NCBI RefSeq assembly: GCF_030297135.1
Contig: NZ_AP028065.1
Coordinates: forward strand, 186,001-250,000
From: Pseudoalteromonas apostichopi
Lineage (GTDB): Bacteria > Pseudomonadota > Gammaproteobacteria > Enterobacterales > Alteromonadaceae
Reading direction: 5' to 3'
DNA length: 64,000 bases
This document shows positions 55,302 through 64,000 of this stretch, piece by piece. The notes below the pieces were generated by a model that had not been told where the DNA came from, searched no databases, and saw only the letters and a program-made list of their open reading frames with translations. The position numbers and the translations under genes were made by a program. Position 1 is the first letter of the stretch. Each line of letters begins with the position of its first letter.

Positions 55302-56186
55302 ATGGATTCACCGTTTAAAACCATAGGTCTAATTGGCAAACCTAATCACAGTGCCGCGGCTGCCACACTTGGTCGCTTGCACACATTCTTGCGTGCGTTA
55401 GGATTTGAAGTACTAGTAGAACAACGCACTGGCCGCCAGCTTGAAGACGTACCTGCTGAAAACCTAGTTAAATTGGTAGATTTAGGTGAACGTGCAGACT
55501 TAGCCATAGTAGTGGGCGGCGATGGCAATATGCTTGGTGCAGCAAGAGTTTTAGCACGTTTTGATGTAGCCGTAATAGGTGTAAACCGTGGCAATTTAGG
55601 CTTTTTAACCGATTTAAACCCTGAAGGTTTCGAAGCCAGCCTTGAACAAGTGCTAAGTGGCCAATTCCTCGAAGAAAAGCGCTTTTTGCTTGAAGTTGAA
55701 GTATATCGTCATGCTGAACTAAAAAGTGCGAATTTGGCGGTTAATGAAGCTGTATTACACGCCGATAAAGTCGCTCATATGATTGAGTTTGAGGCCTTTA
55801 TAAACAACGATTTTGTGTTCTCACAGCGCTCTGATGGATTAATTGTATCAACGCCAACGGGTTCAACAGCTTATTCACTTTCTGGTGGCGGTCCTATTTT
55901 AACTCCAGAGCTGAACGCAATTTCACTCGTTCCGATGTTCCCGCACACTCTATCAAGCCGTCCCCTTGTGGTTGATGCGGATAATGAAGTGCGCTTAAAA
56001 CTTAGTCTTGAAAATACCGATAGCTTACAAGTCAGCTGCGACAGTCATGTAGTTTTAGCTGTGTTACCTGGTGATGAAGTGGTGATAAAAAAAGCAGATA
56101 AAAGACTGCGTTTAATACATCCAAAAGAGTACTCTTACTACAACGTACTGAGAAAAAAGTTAAACTGGGGAAGCCGCTTATTTTAA
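55302..56186 (+). CDS. nadK: NAD kinase
   Basis: Phosphorylates NAD to NADP, 294 residues (E. coli 292). The catalytic GGDGN motif is at 72-76, and the second conserved block STPTGSTAYSLSGGGPI at about 185-201 follows. Divergent from the hrcA-like gene across 120 bp, as in E. coli, where nadK lies beside grpE. A terminator follows the stop, before a small membrane protein gene. Confidence 0.97.
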   Translation: MDSPFKTIGLIGKPNHSAAAATLGRLHTFLRALGFEVLVEQRTGRQLEDVPAENLVKLVDLGERADLAIVVGGDGNMLGAARVLARFDVAVIGVNRGNLGFLTDLNPEGFEASLEQVLSGQFLEEKRFLLEVEVYRHAELKSANLAVNEAVLHADKVAHMIEFEAFINNDFVFSQRSDGLIVSTPTGSTAYSLSGGGPILTPELNAISLVPMFPHTLSSRPLVVDADNEVRLKLSLENTDSLQVSCDSHVVLAVLPGDEVVIKKADKRLRLIHPKEYSYYNVLRKKLNWGSRLF

Positions 56187-56197
56187 GCGGCTTTTTT
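56171..56197 (+). terminator. nadK terminator
   Basis: AGCCGCTT and AAGCGGCT form an eight-base stem followed by a T run; overlaps the end of nadK. Confidence 0.85.
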
Positions 56198-56280
56198 ATC
56201 TTAAATGATTGCCAAGGCGCAGTGATTAGCGCAAAATAATCAAACTTAATGCTGTATTTTTTTAAGGATTATAAGGCAAA

Positions 56281-56844
56281 ATGAGCTATATCGTTTTTCT
56301 TGCTCTATTATTACTGATCACCTTACTAGGTTGCTACTGGATGGTTGAGAGCAACCGTCGTAAAGCTATTGAAGCTGAAAAAAAACACTTTAATCAGCGA
56401 GTAAAAAAAATCAACAATGACTTTAAGGATAAATTAATTGATTTTAGCGAAAGTAAGATAATTCGTCCGAAGAATATTCAACGCTTAAGTATGATCACCA
56501 GCAATTATTTTGTTGTTCAAGCTCATAATGAAGAAAACCTAACCTACCTTGAGTACATTAGCGATTTACTGCTCAACACTATCATTATGGAAGCCAGCAA
56601 AGCACAAAGCCCTGAGCAGATTGATCAGCTTGCAGACAGACTACAATATTTTATGGCTGAATTACCTTACAATGGCATTGAATATAATAAATCATTTTAC
56701 CAAGAAGCCCTACCATCACTGATTGAAGTAATTAAATATCAGCCTCCAGTGGATTTACAAGACGATCAGCTGCCAGCCCAGAGCACACAAGCGCCAGATG
56801 ATTCCACAGCACAAAATCAACTGTCAGAATTAAGCAAAGCTTAA
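56281..56844 (+). CDS. Single-pass membrane protein of unknown function
   Basis: 187 residues. An N-terminal membrane segment (about 3-21) is followed by basic residues and a helical cytoplasmic domain of about 140 residues, then a Gln/Asp-rich disordered tail. I do not recognise a family. It lies between nadK and recN on the same strand. AAGGAT before the ATG supports the start. No enzymatic motif is seen. Confidence 0.7.
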   Translation: MSYIVFLALLLLITLLGCYWMVESNRRKAIEAEKKHFNQRVKKINNDFKDKLIDFSESKIIRPKNIQRLSMITSNYFVVQAHNEENLTYLEYISDLLLNTIIMEASKAQSPEQIDQLADRLQYFMAELPYNGIEYNKSFYQEALPSLIEVIKYQPPVDLQDDQLPAQSTQAPDDSTAQNQLSELSKA

Positions 56845-56870
56845 AAATTTAATTTGCAAAACCCGAAAAC

Positions 56871-56888
56871 ACTGTATAAATTAACAGT
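56871..56888 (+). promoter_or_regulatory. LexA (SOS) box upstream of recN
   Basis: CTGT-ATAAATTA-ACAG, the exact CTGT-N8-ACAG consensus with flanking A and T, lies 25 bp before the recN ATG. recN is a classic SOS gene. Confidence 0.88.
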
Positions 56889-56912
56889 TAATTAGCTGGA
56901 TGGATAAACAGT

Positions 56913-58586
56913 ATGTTAATCGGGTTAGAAATTAAAAACTTTGCCATTGTAAGTAATTTAAGTACTGAGTGGCACAATGGTATGACAGCCATTACAGGTG
57001 AAACAGGTGCGGGGAAATCAATTGCAATTGATGCCCTCTCTTTATGTTTAGGCGAACGCGCTGATGCTGGTGCTGTTCGCCCAGGTACTGATCGTGCAGA
57101 AATTTGTGCACAATTTGATATTAGCCAACTCCCTCTTGCCCAACACTTTTTAGAGCAACATTTACTTTCAAACAGTGAAGGCGAATGTTTACTACGCCGT
57201 GTTATTTGCAAAAATGGCCGCAGCAAGAGCTATATTAATGGCAGCTCAGTTACAGCTGCACAGTTAAAAGAGTTAGGTCAGTATTTAATTTCTATTCACG
57301 GACAACATGCCCATCAGCATTTATTAAAAGCTGAACATCAATTACATCTGCTTGATGCCTATGCTGGCCACAATCAATTATTAGCTGATGTTAAAGAACG
57401 CTATAAATCCTACCAAGCATTACTCAAAGAGTTTAACCAGCTTGAGCAACAACAACAGCAACAAGCCGCTCAAAAACAATTACTTGAATATCAAGTAGCT
57501 GAACTAGATGAATTTGCCCTGCAACCTGGCGAGTTTGAAGAGATTGAAGCTGAGCATCACAAGTTAAGCCATAGTCAAACCATCTTAGAGTCATGCCAAC
57601 GTGAGCTACAACACTTATACGAAAGTGATGAACAAAGTGCTTGTTCGTTATTGCAACACAGCGCACAGCAATTTGCTGAGCTTGCGAACTACGATGAAAG
57701 CTTATCAAGTATTGCATCACTACTAAGTGAAGCTGCAGTGCAAGTTGAAGAAGCAAGTCGTGAAATTCGCAGCTATGTTGATGTTACTGACTTAGATCCT
57801 GCCCGTTTAGATGAAGTAGAAACCCGCTTAGCAGGTGCTATGGACCTTGCCCGTAAACATCACATAAAACCTGAAGAGCTTGTTAAATTTCATCAGTCGA
57901 TTGCAGAAGAATTAGCATCAATCAGCTATAACAGTGACCGCCTTGTTGCTCTTGAAAGCGAAATTAGCTCTGCCCTTAAGCAATACAAACAAGCAGCTCA
58001 ACTATTGAGTGAAAGCCGTCATAGTTACGCTGAGACACTTAATCAGCTAATCAGCGATAGCATGGCGAATTTATCTATGGAAAACGGCAAATTTGCGATT
58101 GATATTCAACAAACTACCGATAAAGCACCAAGTGCAATGGGCTTTGATACGGTTTCGTTTTTGGTGTCGACGAACCCAGGTCAACCAATGCAAGCCCTCT
58201 CTAAGGTAGCCTCTGGGGGTGAGTTATCACGTATTAGTTTAGCTATTCAGGTTATTATTGCTCAACGTGTTACTACGCCTACACTGATTTTCGATGAAGT
58301 AGATGTGGGGATTTCAGGCCCAACCGCCTCTGCTGTCGGCAAGCTTTTACGCCAACTAGGTAAATCAACTCAAGTTATTTGTGTGACTCACCTTCCGCAA
58401 GTTGCTAGCTCTGGGCATCAACAATTTTTTGTAGCAAAAGAAATTGCAAATGGCGAAACCTTTACGCAAATGAATAAACTTTCAAAAGATGGTCGTATTG
58501 ATGAAATTGCACGACTACTCGCAGGCGATAACATTAGTAAAATGGCAAGAGCTAATGCCAAAGAGCTTATTAGCGCACATGCATAA
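56913..58586 (+). CDS. recN: DNA repair ATPase RecN
   Basis: SMC-like repair protein acting on double-strand breaks, 557 residues (E. coli 553). The Walker A GETGAGKS is at 29-36, with coiled coils either side of the middle region (about 150-370). The ABC signature SGGELSR begins at Ser434, and Walker B LIFDEVDVGISG follows. Unlike the SMC-like protein at 24.3 kb, all nucleotide motifs are canonical. A LexA box precedes it. Confidence 0.97.
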   Translation: MLIGLEIKNFAIVSNLSTEWHNGMTAITGETGAGKSIAIDALSLCLGERADAGAVRPGTDRAEICAQFDISQLPLAQHFLEQHLLSNSEGECLLRRVICKNGRSKSYINGSSVTAAQLKELGQYLISIHGQHAHQHLLKAEHQLHLLDAYAGHNQLLADVKERYKSYQALLKEFNQLEQQQQQQAAQKQLLEYQVAELDEFALQPGEFEEIEAEHHKLSHSQTILESCQRELQHLYESDEQSACSLLQHSAQQFAELANYDESLSSIASLLSEAAVQVEEASREIRSYVDVTDLDPARLDEVETRLAGAMDLARKHHIKPEELVKFHQSIAEELASISYNSDRLVALESEISSALKQYKQAAQLLSESRHSYAETLNQLISDSMANLSMENGKFAIDIQQTTDKAPSAMGFDTVSFLVSTNPGQPMQALSKVASGGELSRISLAIQVIIAQRVTTPTLIFDEVDVGISGPTASAVGKLLRQLGKSTQVICVTHLPQVASSGHQQFFVAKEIANGETFTQMNKLSKDGRIDEIARLLAGDNISKMARANAKELISAHA

Positions 58587-58624
58587 ATTGGTAGTTAAGT
58601 CTGTTTAGAGTTTAGAGTTTATAA

Positions 58625-59023
58625 ATGAATATTAAAAATATATTTACTGTTGTGATACTTGGATTGATTACGCTAAGTTCAAGCCATACTCAGGGTGCTA
58701 CTACAAATTCAGCTTATCAAAGTACGCAATTATTCATTATTTTATTTGAATGTATATTAGTTGCACTCCCTACAACCGCTTTTGTGTTGGTTGTTTGGAG
58801 TCGCTGGAAACATTTGCGTTTTAAACAGTTGCTACAAGCCGTGTTAAATTCATCTTTGATTTTAATGCTACTTAGCATGGTAACAGTTACTCAGTTAACA
58901 CAAGGCTTATCGTCATGGTTAATTTTTTTAGCAATCAGTCATACATTACTTGTTGGTATTAATTATTTATTTCTTAGACAGCATTCTAATAAAGTAAAAA
59001 ATACCCTTACAGGCTGCTGGTAA
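58625..59023 (+). CDS. Small multi-pass membrane protein
   Basis: 132 residues with a possible signal peptide (ending near AT) and three further hydrophobic segments at about 37-57, 69-88 and 94-115. I do not recognise the family. It follows recN by 38 bp on the same strand, so it may be read from the SOS promoter, but no link to repair is visible. A strong bidirectional terminator follows. Confidence 0.6.
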   Translation: MNIKNIFTVVILGLITLSSSHTQGATTNSAYQSTQLFIILFECILVALPTTAFVLVVWSRWKHLRFKQLLQAVLNSSLILMLLSMVTVTQLTQGLSSWLIFLAISHTLLVGINYLFLRQHSNKVKNTLTGCW

Positions 59024-59044
59024 TAGAATCAACGTTAGTTTTAT

Positions 59045-59080
59045 AAAAAATCGCGAAGCTTTTAACACTTCGCGATTTTT
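59045..59080. terminator. Bidirectional terminator after the recN region
   Basis: AAAAATCGCGAAG and CTTCGCGATTTTT form a 13-bp perfect stem with a nine-base loop, between convergent genes. Confidence 0.93.
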
Positions 59081-59097
59081 ACATAACTTGGCAATAA

Positions 59098-60696
59098 TTA
59101 ATCTATCTCACTGGCATAGTTAAACAAGTTCATTAATAGACGATCCGCCATACTTGTCACTTTTGGGCCTTGTGTAATATTTTCTAATTTATATTGAATT
59201 GTTAGCATTCCACTATCAGCCAAGATAATATCGCCTGTAGCAGGGTCTTTTACGATAGTTGGCAAGCCTTGTTGGTTTACAGCTAAGACTTGGGCCCCCG
59301 CAGGCATCTCTGAAAAATAACCTCTTGCTGTACCTGATTGATAAAACTCAATTACCTCTCCAAATGGTCCTGCGAACATTCTTTGCTGTGCTTTGGTACT
59401 CTCTCCTGCTGGATTAGGCATACTTGGTCCATCAATGTAACCTTCTGCTGTTACTTTATAACCCCATCTTGTGTATATTTTTTCCTCTGGGTAATCAGCA
59501 TCACCAGCAATAATAGCAACATTACCTTTCTTTAATGACCAATTATAGGCTTCATCGAGCTCTGCATCTGTAAAATTACTTAACCTGAAACTACCAATAA
59601 AAAAGATATCGGTGTTGTAATTATTTAACGCTTCCTCTGTAATTGAATTTGCCGCTGCAAAATCATGATTTATTGATAGAGGTTTACGAACAACACCATT
59701 TTCACCGAAATTGTCTGTACTAGTTAACTTTTCTAAGGCCCAAAGCATTAGCAAGCCGTTAAGCGTATACCCTTGCCAAGTGGCTTGTCTGTTTTGGTCA
59801 ATGCTAGTGATGACTATCGATTCTGGCTCAGTGCTACATGTATACTTTTTATTATAGCAAGCAACTGGTTTTATCGTATCCATAGCTAAATCATTGACAC
59901 GCACTGGGAATGAACCTACTTCACAAGTATTACCAGTTTCGATAGATGCCTTATAAAGTTTGGTAAGATTGAAGTGTCCTTGATCATTAATTACTTCACG
60001 AGAAATCAATAATTCACCGTTTTGATCTACCGCAGCGCCTGTTACAGTTACTAACCCATGATTTGATATTCGAGTTAATTGTAATGTTGATAAATCAAGT
60101 GAGAAGATACTTTTAGAAGAGATCAAATAAATCTTTGAATCTTTTATAACTATGTCGCCCCGAAGGATATCAGAGCTGCTACCATAACCCGTCATTTCAC
60201 CTACGTACTGAGTCTCTCCTGAATCAGGGTAGATAATGTAAAACTTGCTACCCTTTGAGCCATACATAACATCTCGCTCAGGATCATAAGCAAGTCTTGT
60301 CATTGGGCTGCTACGACCAACTTCTACGTGCTCACCAGTTGCCATATCCACATATGCAAGTTTGGTATATTTAAATTTATTGCCTTTAATCGGTAACCCT
60401 TTTAGTTCTTCATCGGTCAAATTTAAAGAGCCAGGATCTAGCTGATATGTTAGTGGTCTAGGGGCAGATACATAATATAAACGGTTACGAGTACTATCAA
60501 ACGCCATAGCTGCTGAGGAAAACTTAGCTTTCGAATGAATCGCAGCACTTTGATCTTGTTCATTCAAGGAAAAGACAATCCCTAAATCACCTCGCCCAGA
60601 ATTAATTCCATATAGCTCACCGGTACACGTATTTGCATAGGCACCCGACGAAAGTGCAGTGCAAAGTGTCATTATCGATAACATAGAGATTTTCAT
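59098..60696 (-). CDS. Secreted propeller-like protein of unknown family, paralogue 1
   Basis: About 532 residues after choosing ATG 60696 (AGGTG eight bases upstream) rather than 15 codons earlier. A signal peptide ends near AYANT. Residues of about 25-280 contain repeats of the type STRNRLYYVSAP, DPERDVMYGS and DQNGELLISRE, spaced like blades of a beta-propeller. A C-terminal domain (about 320-531) starts INHDFAAANSIT and holds IIAGDAD, which could be an alpha/beta Rossmann-like or ThuA-like fold. I recognise no family. It is the downstream member of a tandem pair with about two-thirds identity by eye. Conserved cysteines suggest disulphides outside the cytoplasm. Confidence 0.75.
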   Translation of the reverse strand: MKISMLSIMTLCTALSSGAYANTCTGELYGINSGRGDLGIVFSLNEQDQSAAIHSKAKFSSAAMAFDSTRNRLYYVSAPRPLTYQLDPGSLNLTDEELKGLPIKGNKFKYTKLAYVDMATGEHVEVGRSSPMTRLAYDPERDVMYGSKGSKFYIIYPDSGETQYVGEMTGYGSSSDILRGDIVIKDSKIYLISSKSIFSLDLSTLQLTRISNHGLVTVTGAAVDQNGELLISREVINDQGHFNLTKLYKASIETGNTCEVGSFPVRVNDLAMDTIKPVACYNKKYTCSTEPESIVITSIDQNRQATWQGYTLNGLLMLWALEKLTSTDNFGENGVVRKPLSINHDFAAANSITEEALNNYNTDIFFIGSFRLSNFTDAELDEAYNWSLKKGNVAIIAGDADYPEEKIYTRWGYKVTAEGYIDGPSMPNPAGESTKAQQRMFAGPFGEVIEFYQSGTARGYFSEMPAGAQVLAVNQQGLPTIVKDPATGDIILADSGMLTIQYKLENITQGPKVTSMADRLLMNLFNYASEID

Positions 60697-61107
60697 TTTA
60701 TATTCACCTAAAAAGATAAAATCAAACTTATTTACTAACAATTAAAAATAAAAAGTTAGCAAATATTAATTTATATATATAGCACAAGGTAAATACTTAC
60801 TTTTAAATCAAAACAAAACAATAGGAAAATTTTGATTTTAACAACAATCCATAATAATCAATAATTAAAAATGATAAAACAAAAATAAAGTAACAAAAAA
60901 GAACCATTCGAAAGCAAGACTTTAAAATCAAGGCTGCGCTGTAAATAAATCATAAAAATAAGCGCACACATCAATTTAAATTTAAACCAGATTAAAAAGA
61001 AAACTAAACACTACTATTATTTATTAGAATGAATTTATGATGGGAGACGATTTATATAAATTACCATCGTGAAGTAAATGACTTCACGATAGTTTAAATA
61101 AGGATAA
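60697..61107. other. AT-rich spacer between the two paralogues
   Basis: About 410 bp, very AT-rich, with no supported gene. It presumably holds the promoter of paralogue 1 and, at 61066-61090, the hairpin after paralogue 2. Nothing else recognised. Confidence 0.5.
61066..61090 (-). terminator. Hairpin after paralogue 2
   Basis: ATCGTGAAGT and ACTTCACGAT form a 10-bp perfect stem with an AAATG loop, 17 bp after the stop. The following minus-strand sequence is AT-rich but has no long T run, so termination may be partial. Confidence 0.65.
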
Positions 61108-62703
61108 TTAATCTATATCACTTGCATAGTTAATTAAGTTTAAGAATAGCCGTTCGGCCATGCTAGTTACACCTGTACCTGGAGTGTAGTTCTCAACTTT
61201 ATCTTGAGTGTTAACAATACCATTATCAGATAATAGAATATCGCCAGTTTCTGGGTCCATAACAATTGTAGGCAGACCATCTTGATTAACTGCTAATACT
61301 TGAGTACCTGCTGGCATTTCAGAGAAATAGCCTTTCGCACCACCCGCTTGATAAAAACTCGTTACACCACCAAATGGGCCAGCAAAAATAGCCTGCTGAG
61401 CATGAGTACCCACACCATCAGGGTTTTGCGTATTTGGGCCGTCGACATAACCATCACGCGTGACAGTATAGCCCCACTTTGCATACACTTTTTCATTCGG
61501 CAAGTCAGAGTCAGCTGCAATAATAGTTACGTTACCTGGTTTCTTTGACCAATTGTAAAGCTCTGAAACTTCAGCGTCTGTGAAATCTGTATCATGAAAA
61601 CTCCCCACAAAAAAGATATCTGTGCCATAAGAATCGATTGCAGCTTCTGTAATGGAGTTTGCAGCGGCAAAGTCATGATTAATTGTAAGTGTTTTATTTA
61701 CAATTCCACCTTCACCAAAATTTGCTGCACTCTTAAGTTTTGCGACAGGTTTATCAAATAAATAAGCATTCAATGTGTAATTTTGCCAAGTCGCTTTTCG
61801 TTGCTTATCAATACTCGTGATAACAACTGACTCTGCACCGGTACTACAGGTTGGTTTGGTATAACAAGCAACTGGTTTAAGTGTGTTTAACGCTAAATCA
61901 TTAATACGCATAGGATACGTACCCATTGCACATGTTTTACCCGTTTCAATTGATGCTTTATACAGCTTAGTTATATTGTAATTACCTTGATCGTTAATAA
62001 CTTCTCGAGCAATAATCAGCTCACCATTTTGATCAAGCGCAGCACCGGTCACTGTCGTTAAGCCATGTTCAGATTTTTTCGTTAACTCAAGTGTAGAAAG
62101 GTTCAAAGAGAAAATGCTTGTTGCAGAAACTAAATAAACTTCTCCGTTTTTAACAATCATATCACCACGAAGAATATCTGAACTATTCCCATAGCCAGTC
62201 ATATTACCTACAAACTGAGTTTCACCAGAATCTGGGGAAATAATATAAAACTTACTGCCTTTAGAGCCGTAGATAACATCACGATTTGGATCATAAGCTA
62301 ATCGAGTCATCGAATTAGAGCGACTAAACACTGTGTGCTCATTTGTATCCATATCAACGTAAGCGAGACGAGTATACTTATACTTTTCACTTTTAATTGG
62401 CAGGTCAGCTAGTTCATGACTTGCTAAATTAAATTCACTTACATCAAGCTTATACGAAAGCGGTCGTGGAGCTGAAACGTAATAAAGTCGGTTTCTTGTA
62501 CTATCAAATGCTATAGCTGCTGACGAGAAAGCAGCTTTTGAATGAATCGCTGCACTTTGCGTATGTTCATCAATAGAAAAAACGAAACCTAAATGGCCTC
62601 GACCAGAGTTAATACCATACAGCTCGCCTGTGCAGCTATTTGCCGAAGCATCTGCAGCCACGGCTCCGCATACCATCAATATTGACAGGATAGATTTTTT
62701 CAT
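61108..62703 (-). CDS. Secreted propeller-like protein of unknown family, paralogue 2
   Basis: 531 residues with the signal peptide MKKSILSILMVCGAVA. The mature start (NSCTGELYGINSGRGHLG) is almost the same as in paralogue 1. The repeat-bearing first part (DSTRNRLYYVSAP, DPNRDVIYGSKGSKF, DQNGELIIARE) and C-terminal domain (INHDFAAANSIT, SEMPAGTQVLAVNQ, FLNLINYASDID) align end to end with the downstream copy. Most substitutions are conservative, which points to two functional products of an old duplication. An acidic, secreted or cell-surface role is likely; function unknown. It has its own upstream region and a hairpin after its stop. Confidence 0.75.
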   Translation of the reverse strand: MKKSILSILMVCGAVAADASANSCTGELYGINSGRGHLGFVFSIDEHTQSAAIHSKAAFSSAAIAFDSTRNRLYYVSAPRPLSYKLDVSEFNLASHELADLPIKSEKYKYTRLAYVDMDTNEHTVFSRSNSMTRLAYDPNRDVIYGSKGSKFYIISPDSGETQFVGNMTGYGNSSDILRGDMIVKNGEVYLVSATSIFSLNLSTLELTKKSEHGLTTVTGAALDQNGELIIAREVINDQGNYNITKLYKASIETGKTCAMGTYPMRINDLALNTLKPVACYTKPTCSTGAESVVITSIDKQRKATWQNYTLNAYLFDKPVAKLKSAANFGEGGIVNKTLTINHDFAAANSITEAAIDSYGTDIFFVGSFHDTDFTDAEVSELYNWSKKPGNVTIIAADSDLPNEKVYAKWGYTVTRDGYVDGPNTQNPDGVGTHAQQAIFAGPFGGVTSFYQAGGAKGYFSEMPAGTQVLAVNQDGLPTIVMDPETGDILLSDNGIVNTQDKVENYTPGTGVTSMAERLFLNLINYASDID

Positions 62704-63015
62704 TGTATTTCACCTGAAGAATTAACTAAAACTTTATCATTAACAGAAATAGCAAATAAATTATTTACTATTAATTTAATGGAGCATAAATTATCCAAAT
62801 CTAGATTTTAGGATTCCGTAGGTTGAATACAATCAGAAATTTTTGATACTGAGACAAAAAGATGAAAAACCATAACATCTCAGGTGTAACTGAATTAAGG
62901 ATAAAACTTTATCATTAATTGAAGTTTAGTTGTGATAAACGCTAACTAATAACTCCATAATTTGCACACATTTGCTGGTTAGTATAAGCACACTTTAAGC
63001 TTATTCTAACTGCAA
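62704..63015. other. Intergenic region between paralogue 2 and the TPR gene
   Basis: About 310 bp of AT-rich sequence between divergent genes. It contains a 17-bp direct repeat, TAAAACTTTATCATTAA, at 62727-62743 and 62902-62918, each preceded by a GAATTAA. No gene is supported here. Confidence 0.5.
62727..62918. repeat. Pair of 17-bp direct repeats
   Basis: TAAAACTTTATCATTAA occurs at 62727-62743 and 62902-62918, 175 bp apart, in the region upstream of paralogue 2. Seen directly; a regulator site or an old local duplication are both possible. Confidence 0.6.
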
Positions 63016-64000
63016 ATGAAATACTCTTTACTTATCGCTACATGTTTACTGTCTTTTTCCTGTGTAGCAACCTCACTACCAAGCTCTCTATTAAATCAAG
63101 TCACTGACCTTGAGAACCAAGGCAAGCTCATTGAAGCACTCACTATTCTAGAGCAATACAAAGATAAAAATAGCGCTACATCGAGCCCTGTAATTGTGAT
63201 GGCACAAGCGCCTCTGTTACGTAAACAAGGTCATTACAACAAAGCGATTGAACTATTATCGCCATTACAAAAGCTTGCTAGTTTAAGCAAAAAGGACCAA
63301 TACCACATCCAAAAAGAGTTGGGGATCAACTATCGTCGTCAATTAAAAACAATAGAAGCAAAAAAACACTATATGGCAGCCTTAGCGCTTGCAAACGAGC
63401 TTGAAGACAAAAACCTACAAGCACAAAGCCATAGCAATTTGGGTTCACTATACGACACACTAAATGATCTTGAACAATCAATGCATCATCAGGTAAAAGC
63501 ACAAGCGTTATTAGAAAACAGCGATAATTATGAACTTGTTGCCACTAACTTTTATAACTTAGCAAACCTTGCTCACAGGCTTGATGACCTCACGCAATCT
63601 GAGTACTTCTATAAAAAAGCACTCGAGTTTGATATTAAAACCAAAAACCAAATGAATATTGCTGATACCAGTTTACAACTTGCCAAGCTGGTGTATAAAC
63701 GAGGCGATTTAGAGCAGGCTCTTCCCTTATTAAATAACGCCTTTACCCGTTTAGCCGACGTCAAAGCCTATGAAAATATGGCGACGGCGAAGCATACGTT
63801 AATGCAATTGTATTTGAAAATAGGCAACCAGCATATGGCTCTCAGTAGTGCTGAGTCTGGGCTCAATGCAGCGCTTAAATCTGGCTCGGCGTTAAGTAAG
63901 ATCTACTCTTACTTTAATTTAATTGAATTGCATTTAGTCCTTAAAAACCCTGAGCTAATTGGTCTTTATTTAAGTCGAACAAAAGAGTTGTTACTAGGTA
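63016..64000 (+). CDS. Secreted TPR-repeat protein, cut by the right edge
   Basis: 328 complete codons are visible and the frame stays open to the edge. A signal peptide (MKYSLLIATCLLSFSCVA) is followed by at least five tetratricopeptide repeats, for example SHSNLGSLYDTLNDLEQSM and TNFYNLANLAHRLDDLTQSE. In Alteromonadales such an N-terminus often precedes a transmembrane segment and a GGDEF or histidine kinase domain, so a sensory protein is likely, but the C-terminus is not in the window. No clear ribosome site is seen before the ATG. Confidence 0.8.
   Translation, partial: MKYSLLIATCLLSFSCVATSLPSSLLNQVTDLENQGKLIEALTILEQYKDKNSATSSPVIVMAQAPLLRKQGHYNKAIELLSPLQKLASLSKKDQYHIQKELGINYRRQLKTIEAKKHYMAALALANELEDKNLQAQSHSNLGSLYDTLNDLEQSMHHQVKAQALLENSDNYELVATNFYNLANLAHRLDDLTQSEYFYKKALEFDIKTKNQMNIADTSLQLAKLVYKRGDLEQALPLLNNAFTRLADVKAYENMATAKHTLMQLYLKIGNQHMALSSAESGLNAALKSGSALSKIYSYFNLIELHLVLKNPELIGLYLSRTKELLLG

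Overview
The window looks like a chromosomal segment of a marine gammaproteobacterium of the Alteromonadales, most like Pseudoalteromonas. The reasons are the low GC with gammaproteobacterial housekeeping proteins close to E. coli (CarA, CarB, GreA, DapB, NfsB, SbcB), many Na+-coupled transporters, many GGDEF and kinase genes, and the hrcA-like/grpE/nadK/recN neighbourhood. The assignment is inference from protein resemblance; no rRNA, tRNA, integrase, transposase or CRISPR array was seen.

Layout. 1-9.0 kb is a signalling block: a hybrid histidine kinase cut by the left edge, a Tat-exported PotD-like binding protein directly upstream of it, a cytoplasmic GAF-PAS hybrid kinase, and two diguanylate cyclases flanking a YfcH-like epimerase. 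9.0-13 kb is an accessory stretch: a LysR regulator divergent from an SbtA-family bicarbonate permease with a perfect 20-bp palindrome between them, then small unknown genes, including a 61-residue repeat peptide (two identical 13-residue cores) followed by a terminator and a hairpin over the next start codon. 13-22 kb is mostly housekeeping and metabolism: sbcB, a beta-hydroxyacid dehydrogenase, overlapping glutathione peroxidase and D-lactate dehydrogenase genes, an SNF symporter, a phosphopantetheinyl transferase, lysC with a lysine riboswitch, and nhaD.

22.5-27.1 kb holds a tight three-gene operon (kleisin-like, MksE-like and SMC-like ATPase) that resembles MksBEF/Wadjet condensins but has no nuclease gene and has unusual ATPase motifs. 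27-42.7 kb has a TonB receptor, an RND pump, an LdtD-MepK-like peptidoglycan pair, two hydrolases, LysR/nfsB and an LD-carboxypeptidase. 42.8-48.7 kb is dapB-carA-carB-greA, all on the minus strand. The carA leader has an AATTTG start region, a terminator inside a 26-codon leader ORF and a leader stop overlapping the TTG start of carA, the layout of the UTP-sensing E. coli pyrBI leader. 49-53.5 kb has NhaC, a Tsx-like channel, an M48 lipoprotein protease and a Bcr/CflA pump. 53.5-58.6 kb is grpE, an hrcA-like gene, nadK and recN, with a sigma32-type promoter for grpE overlapping the end of the hrcA-like gene and a LexA box before recN. 59-62.7 kb is a tandem pair of secreted 531-residue paralogues of no recognised family, and the right edge cuts a TPR protein.

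The best candidates for undescribed biology are the carA leader, the nuclease-less condensin operon, the repeat peptide with its RNA-controlled neighbour, the HrcA-like regulator beside a sigma32 promoter, and the binding-protein/kinase pair. All assignments come from reading the sequence; no database search was run.
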